A stretch of 64,000 nt of DNA from assembly GCF_047663525.1 (NCBI RefSeq), contig NC_092616.1:4563501-4627500 (forward strand). Direction: 5' to 3'. Below are positions 20,880-31,268 of this stretch, piece after piece. The translations under genes and the position numbers were made by a program. Within the stretch, counting starts at the first letter, position 1. Each line of letters begins with the position of its first letter. The notes below the pieces were generated by a model. That model had not been told where the DNA came from. It saw nothing but the letters and a program-made list of their open reading frames with translations, and ran no database searches. Source of the DNA: Anas platyrhynchos (lineage: Eukaryota; Chordata; Aves; Anseriformes; Anatidae).

Positions 20880-22260
20880 ATTTGTATAGCTACAGCTGTA
20901 ACTACAGCTATATGTGCAAGTAAAGGTAAATTTATATACAGAGTTACATGTGTACACACAGATAACTGGGAGAGAGATGGGCGAGTGGCTGGGATTCTAG
21001 GATTTTACATCACCTGAACTATCAGGAAACCAACCCAGCAGTGCTGGGAGCTGGGGAGAGGGGACATGTGGAGGAAGGTCCCAGTGACACGGCTGGGAGG
21101 TGGGTTGTGATGCCATTCCTACTGCAGTGACCTGACTGCCTGGTGGCAGGCAGGCAGACATGGCGATGTCATTGAGTGCATCACAAACCCCATGGGACAC
21201 AGGGGGCAGCTCTGACAGGGGACAGCTCTGTCCACCATGGCTGGGCTGCTGCTGCTGAGGTCACCTCCTCACAACACTGTGATGGGCCAGGAGCAGGCAG
21301 GCCTCAGGAGGCCATCAAGAGCAGCAGCTGTGGAAGCTGCAGGCAGATGCCTGGGCCCCTGGGGAGGGCTGCCCTGCAGTGATGCCAGCTGGACATGGGG
21401 TGGGAGCCTGTGTGACTAGGCATTGGAAAATGCTGGATATGACAGAGCACAGTGTGAGAAGGGAGAGATTACAGGCAGGGCTGTGAGGGACAACAGCCTC
21501 TCATATGCCCTTGGTGGGCAGAGATGTGAGCAATGGCCAAACGGCTATTCCAGACTTTCCCAGCTTCCCCCCAATTCTCCCACTTCCCTATCCCCTGGCC
21601 ACCTCCCTGCCCTCATCCCAGCCCAGCACAGCAGCCCAGGCTGGGGTGACCCCAAGACAGTGCCCACAGCAGGTTGCTGCAGGGCTCTGGGCACTGCCAC
21701 CACAGCCACAGCCCCTCTGAAGGCCACAGCAACTCCTGGGGGCACAGAGGGCTCAGTGCCACAGAGGGGAGCATCCAAGGCAGAAGCATACAGAGGTCAG
21801 TGTCCCCTGCTGTGTCCCCTGCTCTCTTCAGCAGCTGATCCTCAGAGGCCTGCAGCCCCTCCGTGCCATCCCTGGGGTTTCTCAGGCAGCTCCTGCTGCG
21901 CCAGGGCCAGGGCAGCCAGGCCCGAGCTGCTGCAGCCAGGAAGGGTTTTCTGGTTCCATTACTTCCTGATCAATTGAGAGTGGGTCTCAGACAAAGTAGT
22001 TGTGGCTCCATTTATTTTGTTTAAATACACAGAGAGTCTGGCTCCTTGTTTATGCAAAGCCTCAGGGTCACAAAAGATATGTTGGTACAAGGGGATGAAG
22101 AACAGCATTTCTTTGTGGAAAACAATATCAAAAGGGGAAATGAAAAACAAAAGAAATTAAACCCATCCAGAAGTTAAGACAGCTTGCTCTATCATTACAT
22201 AGACTCTAATTCATCTGAGGAAGAAGAAAATAAGCAGTTTCTAGCTGTGGAGAGGTCCAG
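20880..22260. other. Left-arm end: GC-rich spacer and OR-2 3' flank
   Basis: Inverted copy 45.42-46.95 kb. From about 21.58 kb it also matches 61.75-62.39 kb directly, the 3' flank of OR-6, showing OR-2 and OR-6 were copied with their 3' sequence. A short frame starting at 21237 (MAGLLLLRSPP...) has a good Kozak context and an in-frame length change in the right arm, but no domain. Confidence 0.6.
22011..22016 (-). terminator. Candidate polyadenylation signal of OR-2
   Basis: AATAAA on minus, about 250 nt past the OR-2 stop. It is conserved in place behind OR-6 (62179-62184) within a shared GTTTAAACAAAATAAATG-like context. Confidence 0.5.
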
Positions 22261-23205
22261 TCAGTTTCCACAGCACATCCTGAAAACCCTCCATGACATC
22301 ACTGTCCTAATGGCATTCTTCAGCTCCTGGTTCCTCATGCTGTAGATGAGGGGGTTCACAGCTGGAGGAACCACTGAGTACAGGACAGTCATCACCAGGT
22401 TCAGGGATGTCAAGGAGATGGAGGGGGGCTTCAGATAGGCAAACATGCCTGTGCTGAGAAACAGGAAGACTATGACCAGGTGAGGGAGGCACGTGGAAAA
22501 GGTTTTGTGCTGTCCCTGCTCAGAGGGTATCCTCAGCACAGCCCTGAAAATCTGCACATAGGAGAAAAGAATGAAAACAAAACACCCCAGAAAGAGAAAA
22601 ACACTAAATGTGAGAAGCCCAATTTCCCTGAGGTAAGAGTCTGAGCAGGAGAGCTTGAGGATGGAGGGGATTTCACAGAAGAACTGGTCCACAGCATTGC
22701 CTTGGCAGAGAGGCAGTGAAAATGTATTGGCAGTATGCAGCAGAGCATAGAGAACCCCACTGCCCCAGGCAGCTGCTGCCATCTGGGCACAAGCGCTGCT
22801 GCCCAAGAGGCTCCCGTAGTGCAGGGGCTTGCAGATGGCAACGTAGCGATCATAGGACATGATGGTGAGAAGGGAATACTCTGCTGAAAACAAGAAGACA
22901 ATGAGAAAGACCTGTGCAGCACATCCTGCATAGGAGATGGCCCTGGTGTCCCACAGAGAATTGGCCATGGCTTTGGGGACAGTGGTGGAGATGCAGCCCA
23001 GGTCGAGGAGGGCGAGGTTGAGGAGGAAGAAGTACATGGGGGTGTGGAGGCGGTGGTCGCATGCTACGGCAGTGAGGATGAGGCTGTTGCCCAGGAGGGC
23101 AGCCAGGTAGATGCCCAGGAAGAGCGCAAAGTGCAGGAGCTGCAGCTCCCGTGTGTCGGCGAATGCCAGCAGGAGGAACTCAGTGATGGAGCTGTTGTTG
23201 GACAT
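22261..23205 (-). CDS. Olfactory receptor, OR14-like (OR-2), intact
   Basis: 314 residues, usual OR length. MSNNSS start with a tandem NNS/NSS sequon; MSYDRYVAIC 116-125; SYVQI in TM5; KTFSTCLPHL 234-243 with Thr for the usual Ala; PPAVNPLIYSMRN 280-292; C-terminal tail ending CCGN. It differs from OR-3 at only 8 of the first 130 residues but at about 28 of 99 in TM5-TM7. Seven TM segments, the loop-2 cysteines and no internal stop argue for function. The proposed first exon is at 25236 and beyond, with a CR1 (23546-24528) sitting in the intron. Confidence 0.95.
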   Translation of the reverse strand: MSNNSSITEFLLLAFADTRELQLLHFALFLGIYLAALLGNSLILTAVACDHRLHTPMYFFLLNLALLDLGCISTTVPKAMANSLWDTRAISYAGCAAQVFLIVFLFSAEYSLLTIMSYDRYVAICKPLHYGSLLGSSACAQMAAAAWGSGVLYALLHTANTFSLPLCQGNAVDQFFCEIPSILKLSCSDSYLREIGLLTFSVFLFLGCFVFILFSYVQIFRAVLRIPSEQGQHKTFSTCLPHLVIVFLFLSTGMFAYLKPPSISLTSLNLVMTVLYSVVPPAVNPLIYSMRNQELKNAIRTVMSWRVFRMCCGN

Positions 23206-23250
23206 TTGCTAATTTTAGGCAGGAGGTCCTCACCACAGAGGAAAAAGGCA
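23206..23250 (-). promoter_or_regulatory. 3' splice site of OR-2 (23 nt before ATG)
   Basis: Minus strand CTTTTTCCTCTGTGGTGAG, then 23 nt to ATG. The tract is pyrimidine-rich, but GAG is a weaker acceptor than TAG or CAG in the paralogues. Confidence 0.55.
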
Positions 23251-23545
23251 GTAAGGAAGTACAACAGAATTATCTGATAAGAACTAATTCAATTTTGGAG
23301 CATTAATCATATATTTTGCAGATCCCTTTCTTGAGTTGTGACTCATGCTGCCTGAGGGTGTCCCTGGGAGTAGGATATTCTACTGCATTCAATGTTGTAT
23401 TCAGTCCACACCTATAATAATACGGAAAGGGAAACGTGATAATCACAAATAAAATTCACTCCTCATATCAGGTTATCCACATTGCCTTTCCAAATTCACC
23501 CAACTGCAGAGCAGGGCTCTCTGGATTTCTTTTCTGTATACTGTC

Positions 23546-24528
23546 ACAGAATCACAGAATCACAGAATCACAGAATTTCTAGGTTGGAAGAGACCTCAAG
23601 ATCATCGAGTCCAACCTCTGACCTAACACTAACAGTCCCCACTAAACCATATCCCTAACTCTACATCTAAACGTCTTTTGAAGACTTCCAGGGATGGTGA
23701 CTCCACCACCTCCCTGGGCAGCCCGTTCCAGTGCCTAACAACCCTTTCAGTAAAGAAATTCTTCCTAACATCTAACCTAAAACTCCCCTGGCGTAACTTT
23801 AGCCCATTCCCCCTCGTCCTGTCACCAGGCACATGGGAGAACAGGCCAACCCCCACCTCGCTACAGCCTCCTTTAATGTACTTATACAGAGCAATAAGGT
23901 TACCCCTGAGCCTCCTCTTCTCTAGGCTGAACAAGCCCAGCTCCTTCAGCCGCTCCTCATAGGACTTGCTCTCCAGGCCCCTCAATAGCTTCGTCGCCCT
24001 TCGTTGGACCCGCTCAAGCACCTCGATGTCCTTCTTGTAGCGAGGGGCCCAAAACTGAACACAGTACTCGAGGTGCGGCCTCACCAGAGCCGAGTACAGG
24101 GGGACGATCACCTCCCTAGCCCTGCTGGTCACACTGTTTCTGATACAAGCCAGGATGCCGTTGGCCTTCTTGGCCACCTGAGCACACTGCTGGCTCATAT
24201 TCAGCCGACTGTCCACCATCACTCCCAGGTCCTTCTCTGCCTGGCAGCTCTCCAACCATTCCTCTCCCAGCCTGTAGTTCTGCTTGGGGTTATTGCGTCC
24301 CAGGTGCAGGACCCGGCACTTGGCCTTGTTGAACTTCATACAGTTGACCTCAGCCCATCGGTGCAGCCTATCCAGATCCTCCTGCAGAGCCTTCCTACCC
24401 TCGAGCAGATCGACACACGCACCTAACTTGGTGTCATCTGCAAACTTACTGAGGGTGCACTCAATGCCGTCATCCAGATCATTGATGAATATGTTAAAGA
24501 GGACCAGCCCCAGCACCGAGCCCTGGGG
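23546..24528 (-). mobile_element. Young CR1 LINE, 5' truncated
   Basis: About 980 bases on minus, with an open frame of more than 300 codons from PQGSVLG through [16 protein letters not shown] to the conserved C-terminus. The 3' tail has four CACAGAAT units. The tail is almost identical to the fragment at 46629-46723, so both belong to a recently active subfamily. It lies inside the proposed OR-2 intron. Confidence 0.95.
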
Positions 24529-25229
24529 GAAATCCAGGGCTGTCATTCCTGCTGCACTCCAAGTGAAACGTTGTGGCTCCACAGAAACAAATGAACTGTG
24601 CCTTTAGTGCAGAGTGTTCCTTCAGAGGGGACAGCCAGTCTGTCCATAAAGGCTGCTCTCTTCTGCTGGCATTTCTATGAGCTGTGGGATAATTACACTC
24701 ATATGTTCATCTGAAAAGCAGCAGGGCACTGCTGAATCCATGCTCAAAACGCACATCTCCAGCCCCTTCAGCCTGTCCCCGTATTCCCCTTCCCCCAAGC
24801 ACGCCAAGGGCTCACTCCATGTGCATGTGAAACCCCCATCCTCAGCCAGCCTGGAAAGCAGAACAGCAGCAGCACAGCCACGTGGAGAAGCCAGAAGGAA
24901 CGGCACCATGGTGCTGTCAGAGGAGGCAAGGCTAGGGAGGGACAGGCATTACCATGACATTACCTGACAACCCATTACCATGAAGCCTGCCTGTCTTCCA
25001 CTGCAAAAATCTGCAAGCACAGACTGCAGAAAAATTCTTACCCTTTGGCTAGACCCTGCCTTGGTCTTCCCCTTGAAAAATCCAATCATCAATGCCCTTC
25101 TCTACAGCATCTTCTGCTCTGTGCTGGAGAAACAGAAAGAGCCATCCTGAGAGAAGCTATCAGCCATCAGATGTGCCAGCTGGAGAAGACCCATCTGGAA
25201 ACCCCATCTGCATTTCCCTGTTGCCAGAG
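24529..25229. other. Remainder of putative OR-2 intron, no gene seen
   Basis: A minus-strand frame (24622-24909) begins with a hydrophobic, signal-like stretch. It has no recognisable domain and no second copy in the window, so I do not call it. Confidence 0.4.
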
Positions 25230-25500
25230 ACTCACGGTGTCAAGAGTCTGCAGATCTGTCCTGCCACACGCTGCCCTCTCTTGTTGCACTCCTCGCTGCC
25301 TCCAATCACTCTCTCCTTCTCTCCCCGTGCCACCTGCGGTCAGAACCTGCTCTGTGCAGATGAGCTGCTCCTGGGCTGAGCTATTTGCCACACTGCCCGC
25401 TTGCCAGGAGCTCCCCTTGGGCCCAGGAGCCCGGCTCAGCTCAGCAGCACAGCACCCGACCATGGCATCACTTGCTCTGTGCCATTGGGCTCCCTTGAGG
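25230..25500 (-). promoter_or_regulatory. OR promoter / exon 1 block (copy 2, OR-2)
   Basis: Diverged copy of the GC-rich block. On minus it keeps CTCCTGGGCCCAAGGGGAGC with the EBF-like core (25412-25422) and a GTGAGT donor (25230-25235) followed by CTCTGG, as in the other copies. The TTAAAG box is not kept. The block is older or faster evolving here, which makes the surviving donor and core more telling. Confidence 0.55.
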
Positions 25501-25667
25501 TGTCCCCAAGGCCTCAGGGCTGACAGCTCCTGAAGTCATCGGGGTCTCTCCTGGGGTGTGGTGTTTGAAGCAGACTGAAGTCATCAGCGACTGCTCCTTG
25601 CTCAACATGGGAGAGACTGATGTTAGAAGAGTGATTTGTGCTATTGATGTACAGTTGTCAATATGTT

Positions 25668-25925
25668 GTGGTTTAACCCAGCTGGCAGCTCAGCACCACA
25701 CAGCTATTAGCTCACAGCCCCTACAGCTCCACAACTGTAAAGCTCATGGGTTGAGATGAAGACAGTTTAAAAGGACAGAAAAGGAAGAGATTAATAATAA
25801 TAATAACAGCAACAATAACAACAATAATAATTAGGTATACAAAGCAAGTGATGCACAATACAATTGCTCACCACCCAATGATCGATGCCCAGCCTGTCCT
25901 CGATCAGTGGTCCCCTCAACCCTGG
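25668..25925 (-). mobile_element. Partial type B LTR (3' side of a provirus)
   Basis: TGTGGTTTAACCCAGCTGGC... is the reversed LTR end; only about 255 bases remain, including an (AAT)n run at 25793-25830. It directly abuts ERVL-like pol sequence at 25930, so it is the downstream LTR of the remnant below. Confidence 0.75.
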
Positions 25926-25929
25926 CCAG

Positions 25930-26960
25930 CCTGCATGGGAATCAAGTGTTGCAGTCCCTTGACATTTGTTTTAGGGTAAAACCAGCTTTCAGAAGGATTT
26001 GGATTCTTTCCTTCCCTTTCTCAAATACTTCTGCTCTGTTGCCCCACATGATGATGTCATCAAGGTATTGCAGGTGTTCAGGAGCTTCCCCCATTGCGGG
26101 GCAGTCTGGGTCAGTTCATGGAAAATGGTAGGGCCAATTGCTTTGTCAATCACCCCTTCCCTAGAGGGGGATCCCAGCTGCTTGGCTTCTCTGCCCTCTA
26201 ATTCCAAGCTATTGGCCCTGTTCTCCCAGCACTGGAGCAGCCAAGTGACAATGTGCTCACCTAAATGATGACTGAATTTTTTTCACAAATCCCATAGCTC
26301 GCCCTGGGATAGGGGTCTTGTGGTTACTGATGCTGCTCTGATTTCTTCCTCTTTGCCCTCCTTCTTCTTTGATGGCCCAACTTTGTTGAAGCATTCCTTG
26401 TCTTCTTCCTCCTTTCTTGTCTGCATAGGAGTTTCTTTCCTTTCTAAGGAAAAAAAAATAATGATTTTTTTAATCCATACTTTTCTCTTGCATAAAGGTG
26501 TAACCAATAGTTACACAGGTTGGTTCTCTGGCCCAGCCATGGGGCCCATCAGAGGGGTTGAAGTGCCTTCAGGGCCCATTGCAAGAGTTGTGGTGTCTGC
26601 AGGGCCTGTCACAGGGGTTGGAGTGGCTGCAGGAACCGTCACACAGGGTGGAGTTGCAGGAGTGCCTGTCACTGGACTTGGAGTAGCATTGACTGTGTCT
26701 TCTATACATAGGAAAAGCCCCAGCTCTTTGCAGCGATTTGTGTCTTTTCACAACCCTTTTTCATGCATTTTACCATTTTTTTTAGGATTCTGCACTTGCT
26801 CAGGGGTGAAGTTCCAAAGCATTGGATGTGCCCACTGCTCTAGGTGCCTGATAGTATCCTCCCATACTCCTAGCCTCTACTAAATCTCCTGCCTTGGGGC
26901 AGACTTCTGGGTGGCACTCTCAAGTACTTGTTTAGCCTTAAACAAAAGCTGAAACACATT
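25930..26960 (-). pseudogene. ERVL-like gag-pol remnant
   Basis: Broken endogenous retrovirus in minus orientation. From high to low coordinates: a decayed gag start (26960-26700), a proline-rich gag part made of about five imperfect 30-base units (26540-26690), a lysine/glutamate-rich part (26330-26500), a gag C-terminal piece with an LELEGREAKQLGS-like word (26150-26330), then a short reverse transcriptase piece with the YLDD tetrad (near 26050-26080). Gag is joined straight to mid-RT, so protease, early RT and everything after are missing. Stops and frameshifts abound; it cannot encode a working protein. Confidence 0.75.
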
Positions 26961-27592
26961 CAGTAGACATCTCAATAGGAACAGGCTGGTTTGACCATCC
27001 CAAGGATATTGAAAGCTTTGAAGCTATTGTAACTAGCCTGGAAGAGAAAGGGGAGGAGAAGGAGAAAGGGAGAGTGAAGAAGTTGTGAAAAGTGTCACCC
27101 CTTTGTCAGCTCCCTGTCCCTAACTACCAGCTCAGGGGCTGAGTACCAGGGCAACAACTGGTCTTGCTGCTAAAGACTGAGGCAAAGAAGGCATTAAATA
27201 CCTCAGTCTTTTTCTCATCTATTGTCAAAATGTTTCCCTCCACATCCAATAAAGTACGAAGATTCTCCTTAATCTTCCCCTTCTCATGTATTTATAAAAA
27301 CATTTTTATTGTCTTTAATGGTAACAGCCAGACTGATCTCCAGTTAGGCTTTGGTGCTTCTGTTTTTGTCCCTGCAAAACCTTGCAACATTTAGGACAAA
27401 GCTCCAAACAAAATGACAGAAGGCATGAGAAGGAAGCACAGAAAAGGTGGACTCTGGCAGCCTCCCATGCTCGAGCCTTCTGCGAGTCTGTGCTGCAACT
27501 CCGTTCAATTAGTTACTCCTGTGTTGTCCAAACTCTCCTGCAACTGCCAATGCTGCTGTCTTGTGAGAGACAGCACAATCAGGGTGAGCCAT
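26961..27592. other. Degraded proviral leader region with a CR1 insert
   Basis: Apart from the CR1 piece at 27125-27385 I see no protein frame. It lies between the gag remnant and the upstream LTR, where a leader would be. No primer binding site was recognised next to the LTR. Confidence 0.4.
27125..27385 (-). mobile_element. CR1 LINE internal fragment
   Basis: Reversed CR1 sequence from the region before the RT core (AACAACTGGTCTTGCTGCTA, AAAGACTGAGGCAAAGAAGG, CATTTTTATTGTCTTTAATG). It has no 3' tail, so it is a cut piece. Confidence 0.75.
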
Positions 27593-28165
27593 TGTCGTGG
27601 CAGCTAAACACCACACAGCCATTCGCTCACCCTCCCCCCTCCCTCTCTGGGATGGGGGAGAGAAACAGAAAGTGAAGCCCGTGAGTTGAGATAAAGACAG
27701 TTTAATAAGACAGGAAAACAATAATAATAATAACAATAACAATAATAACAATAATTATGATAATAGCACTACTAATAATAATGTGTACAAACAAGTGATG
27801 CACAATGCAATTGCTCACCACCCACTGACCGATGCCCAGCCTAACCCCGAGCAGTCCGGCCCCCTCCCCCAGCTAGCCACCCCTATATATTGTTTAGCAT
27901 GACGTCAGATGGTATGGAATACCCCTTTGGCTAGTTTGGGTCACCTGTCCTGGGTCTGTCCCCTCCCAGCTCTTGCTGCACCCCCAGCCTGCCCGTTGGC
28001 AGGACAGAGCAAGAAGCTGAGATGTCCTTGGCTTGGTATAAGCACTGCTCTGCAACAATTAAAACATCGGGGTGTTATCAGCACTCTTCTCATCCTAAGC
28101 CAAAACATAGCATTCTACCAGCTACTAGGAAAAAAATTAATTCTGTTCTAACTGAAACCAGGACA
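27593..28165 (-). mobile_element. Type B LTR (upstream LTR of the remnant)
   Basis: 573 bases, TGTCGTGGCAGC... to ...ACCAGGACA on plus, i.e. TG...CA in minus orientation. It has an (AAT/AAC)n stretch at 27719-27782 and a GATGCACAATGCAATTGCTC motif. It shares orientation with the partial LTR at 25668, framing the gag-pol remnant. It lies exactly at the end of arm pair 2 (28170). Confidence 0.85.
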
Positions 28166-28169
28166 GTAG

Positions 28170-29178
28170 TGGTCAACAAGATGAACAGGTGCCAGCCATG
28201 TGAAATTACATCAAAGAAGGCCACCAGCACAAAGATCATTAAGGGACTGGAGAGTCTTCAGATGAGGAGAAGCTGTGAGAGCTGGAGTGTTCAACCTGGA
28301 GAAGAGAAGGCAAGGGGGAGATTTTTACCAAAGAATCACAGAACAACCGAGGTTGGAAGGGACCACTGAAGATCGTTTAGACTAATCTGCCTGCAAGCAG
28401 GATCACCTAGAGCACATTGTGCAGGATGGCATCCAGGCAGTTTTGAATATCTCAAGCGAAGGAGACTCCACAACCTCTCTGGGCAACCTGTTCCAGTGCT
28501 TTGTCACCCTCTCAGTAAAGAAGTGTTGTCTTATATTCAGACCGAACTTCCTGTGCTCCAGTTAGTGCCCCACTGTCTAAAGTCCTGTAGCTGGGCACAA
28601 CTGAAAAAATCTGGTTCCGTCCTCTCGACACCCTTCCCTCAGATATTTATACCCATTGATGAGGTCTCCCCTCAGTCTTCTCTTTTCCAGGCCAAACAGG
28701 CCCCGCTCTCTCAGCCTGTCTTTGTATGACAGGTGCTCCTCATCCTTTTTGTAGACCTCCTCTGGACGAGCTCCAGCAGATCCATGTCCCTCTTGTACTG
28801 GGGAGCCCAGAATTGCACACAATACTCCAGGTGTGTCCACATTTGGTGAAGTCATGATGGGAGGAATTAAGACAAAGCAGCCTGACTCTTTTCTGAAGTG
28901 CCCATTGACAGGACAAGAGGCAATGGGCACCAAAGGAAACATTGGTAAAACCTCCTGGAAACAGGAAAGCTCTTCTGTACTGTGAAGTGGGTTGATGAGT
29001 GGCACAGGTTCCTCAGAGAAGCTGTGGAGCCAACATACCTGGAGATATTCAGAACGTGTCTGGACATGGACATGAGCATGGACAACCTGCTCAAGCTGGC
29101 CCTGCTTGAGCAATGGGGTTGGCCTAGGCAATCTCCAGAGCTCCCTTCCAACCTCAAACATTCTGTAGTTCTGTGATA
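28170..29178. mobile_element. Composite of three CR1 fragments, inverted copy of 9272-10440
   Basis: 28170-28335 is CR1 on plus with a deletion after GGCCACCAGCAC; 28336-28855 is CR1 on minus; 28856-29178 is CR1 on plus ending CCTCAAACATTCTGTAG. Order and strand are the exact mirror of 10440-9272, so they moved together in the duplication. Confidence 0.85.
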
Positions 29179-29477
29179 ACTGGCAGTGTTTCTGAAAACT
29201 TTTCTGTGCTACCTCAAACCAGTCTGAGTCCTGGTGCCCATAGAACAGAGCTTGTTTTTAGGATGACTTAACTCACTAGGTAACCCTGAGGAACAGAGAT
29301 TACAAAAGCACACACTGTCTCAGCCCACAGCAGTGTTCCCAGGTCCTGACTCCACTGAACAGCTCCTTCTTCCTTGAGGATTATGAGCTGGAAGGAACCT
29401 GTGGAGGTCTGTACCTTGGCCTGGCCTCAGCTGGGATAACTTGAGAGTTCGATCACATTGGTCAGTTCTTGGTTCAC
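29179..29477. other. Arm pair 2 spacer
   Basis: Inverted copy of about 8960-9271. It ends with TTCAC (29473-29477), the target duplication of the next element. No gene. Confidence 0.7.
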
Positions 29478-30512
29478 TGTAGTGGGTTTACATGGTAAGG
29501 TTTTGGTAACAGGGGCCATAGGGGTGGTTTCTGTGAGAAAGATCTAGAAGCTGCCCCGTGTTTGGGAAGAGCCCCATTGTTTCCCAGAGCTGAGCCAATA
29601 AACGATGTTGTTTTGCGCCTCTGTGAGAGCATATTTAAGACAGGGAAAAAAACACTGCGCCACATAGCAGCTGGGAGAGTGAGAAACGGCCTTGCAGACA
29701 CCAAGGTCAGTGTAGAAGGAGGGGGAGAGGTGCTCCAGGCGCCGGAGCAGAAGTCCCCTGCGGCCTGTGGTGAGGACCATGGTGAAGCAGGATGTCCCCC
29801 TGCAGCCCATGGAGTACCACGGTGGAGCAGGGTTCCATGCTGCAGCCTGTGGAGGAGACCACGGTGGAGCAGGTGGCCCTGCACCGATGGAGGCTGCCGC
29901 CTGTGGAAGACCCCTGCCGGAGCAGATTCCGGGCCAGACCTGTAGCCCGTGGAGAGGAGCCCACGCAGGAGCAGGTGACCTGGCAGGAGCTGCTGCCCGT
30001 AGGGGAGCCAGGTTGGAGCAGTTTTCTCCTGAGGGATGGACCCCGTGGTACGGACCCATATCTGGAGCAGTTCTGGAAGAGCTGCTGCCTGTGGGAAGCC
30101 CACGCCGGATCAGTTCATCAAGGACTGCATCCTGTGGGTGGGACCCCACAGCACAGGGGACGAGAGTGACCAAGTAGGAGTGGCAGAGAAGAAGTGCTGT
30201 AGACTGATCATAAGCCCCATTCCCCCGTTCCCCTGCACCGCTTGGGGGGGAGGAGGTGGAAAAGGGTGGATGGGGGGGGAGGTGCTTTTGGTTTCTTTCC
30301 TTCTCTAGCTTGTTAGAAATGAGCAATAAATCTTACTATCTTCTTATGCTGAGTCTGTTTTGCCTGTTACAATAATTATTGCATGATTTTCTCGTCCTTA
30401 TCTCAGCCCTTGAGCCGTTTTCACATATTTTCTCCCAATTCCTCTTTGAGGAGGGGGAGTGAGAGAGCGGCTGTGGTGGAGCTCAGCTTCCCACTCGAGC
30501 GGAACCAAGACA
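29478..30512 (+). mobile_element. Solo LTR, ERVL-like (type A), with 5-bp target duplication
   Basis: 1035 bases, TGTAGTGGGTTTACATGG... to ...GGAACCAAGACA. A TATTTAAG box lies near 29630 and AATAAA at 30325-30330. Direct repeats TTCAC flank it (29473-29477 and 30513-30517), and the paralogous site near 8960 is uninterrupted. The centre contains imperfect GTGGAGCAGG repeats that create long chance frames on both strands. Confidence 0.93.
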
Positions 30513-31268
30513 TTCACCTCTCATGTTCAGATGTGATTTTTTTTTTCCTTAACCTCTTTTGAAATTTCTTTTTCTACCTTTCCTCCTCATTGTCTTTTGT
30601 CCTTTTTGCCCCTCCTTGTGCCCCATCCAGACCACTGTATGTACTGAGACCAAGGGTAATCACAGACTGATCTTGAAGCTCTGCCTCACCAGGATTCTCT
30701 GGGACTGTGCAGGCAGGCTGTGACGGCCTGCTCCAAAAGAAGACACATTGCTTGAGGTCAGGGGAGATCACAGGGAAAAACCCAACACCTAGTGCAGAGG
30801 GGCAGTGGCAGTAATTGTAGGCTGATATGGGGCCGGGGCCTGAACCAGGGCATGGGTGACAGGGCTGGTCATTTCCCAGTGCAGACACAGATCCCAGCAG
30901 GAGGAAGGACCCAGACATTTCCAAGACCAGCTCCCTCCTGGGCAGTGCTGAATAGTGGTGCTGCTCTGCAAAGCAAGTGGGCTGTGGTTTATCTCTGGAC
31001 CAGATGGTCCACTTCACTAAGGATGACATTGGTCATTGCCAGCTCCCCCTCCCTGTGCCTGCTGGGTTCCACTCTCTCCTCTGGGGCTGCACAGTCCTTG
31101 CTTACCTGGAAATAATTCAGTTTAGAATTCAGTTTAAACATATGGATGCATTGATTTATTGTTTCTGTCTTTAGGGAACCCCACCTTGTGTGATCTGTCA
31201 CTTTGTGGGGCCTGCTGGGTATGTGCATGCTGGGTATGTTATGCAGTAACCATTCACCATCTCCACTG
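30513..31268. other. Arm pair 2 spacer, no gene seen
   Basis: Inverted copy of 8224-8960, nearly identical over 30850-31120. Frames are interrupted by small indels between copies (for example ACC/GG near 31010), which argues against coding. Confidence 0.65.

Noticed and set aside
24622..24909. Minus-strand frame with a hydrophobic start resembling a secreted protein
   Set aside because: Single copy, no domain, no splice sites that make a gene, and it sits in the proposed OR-2 intron.
29544..30326. Overlapping 200-260 codon frames on both strands
   Set aside because: They lie wholly inside the solo LTR and come from its GTGGAGCAGG-type repeats.
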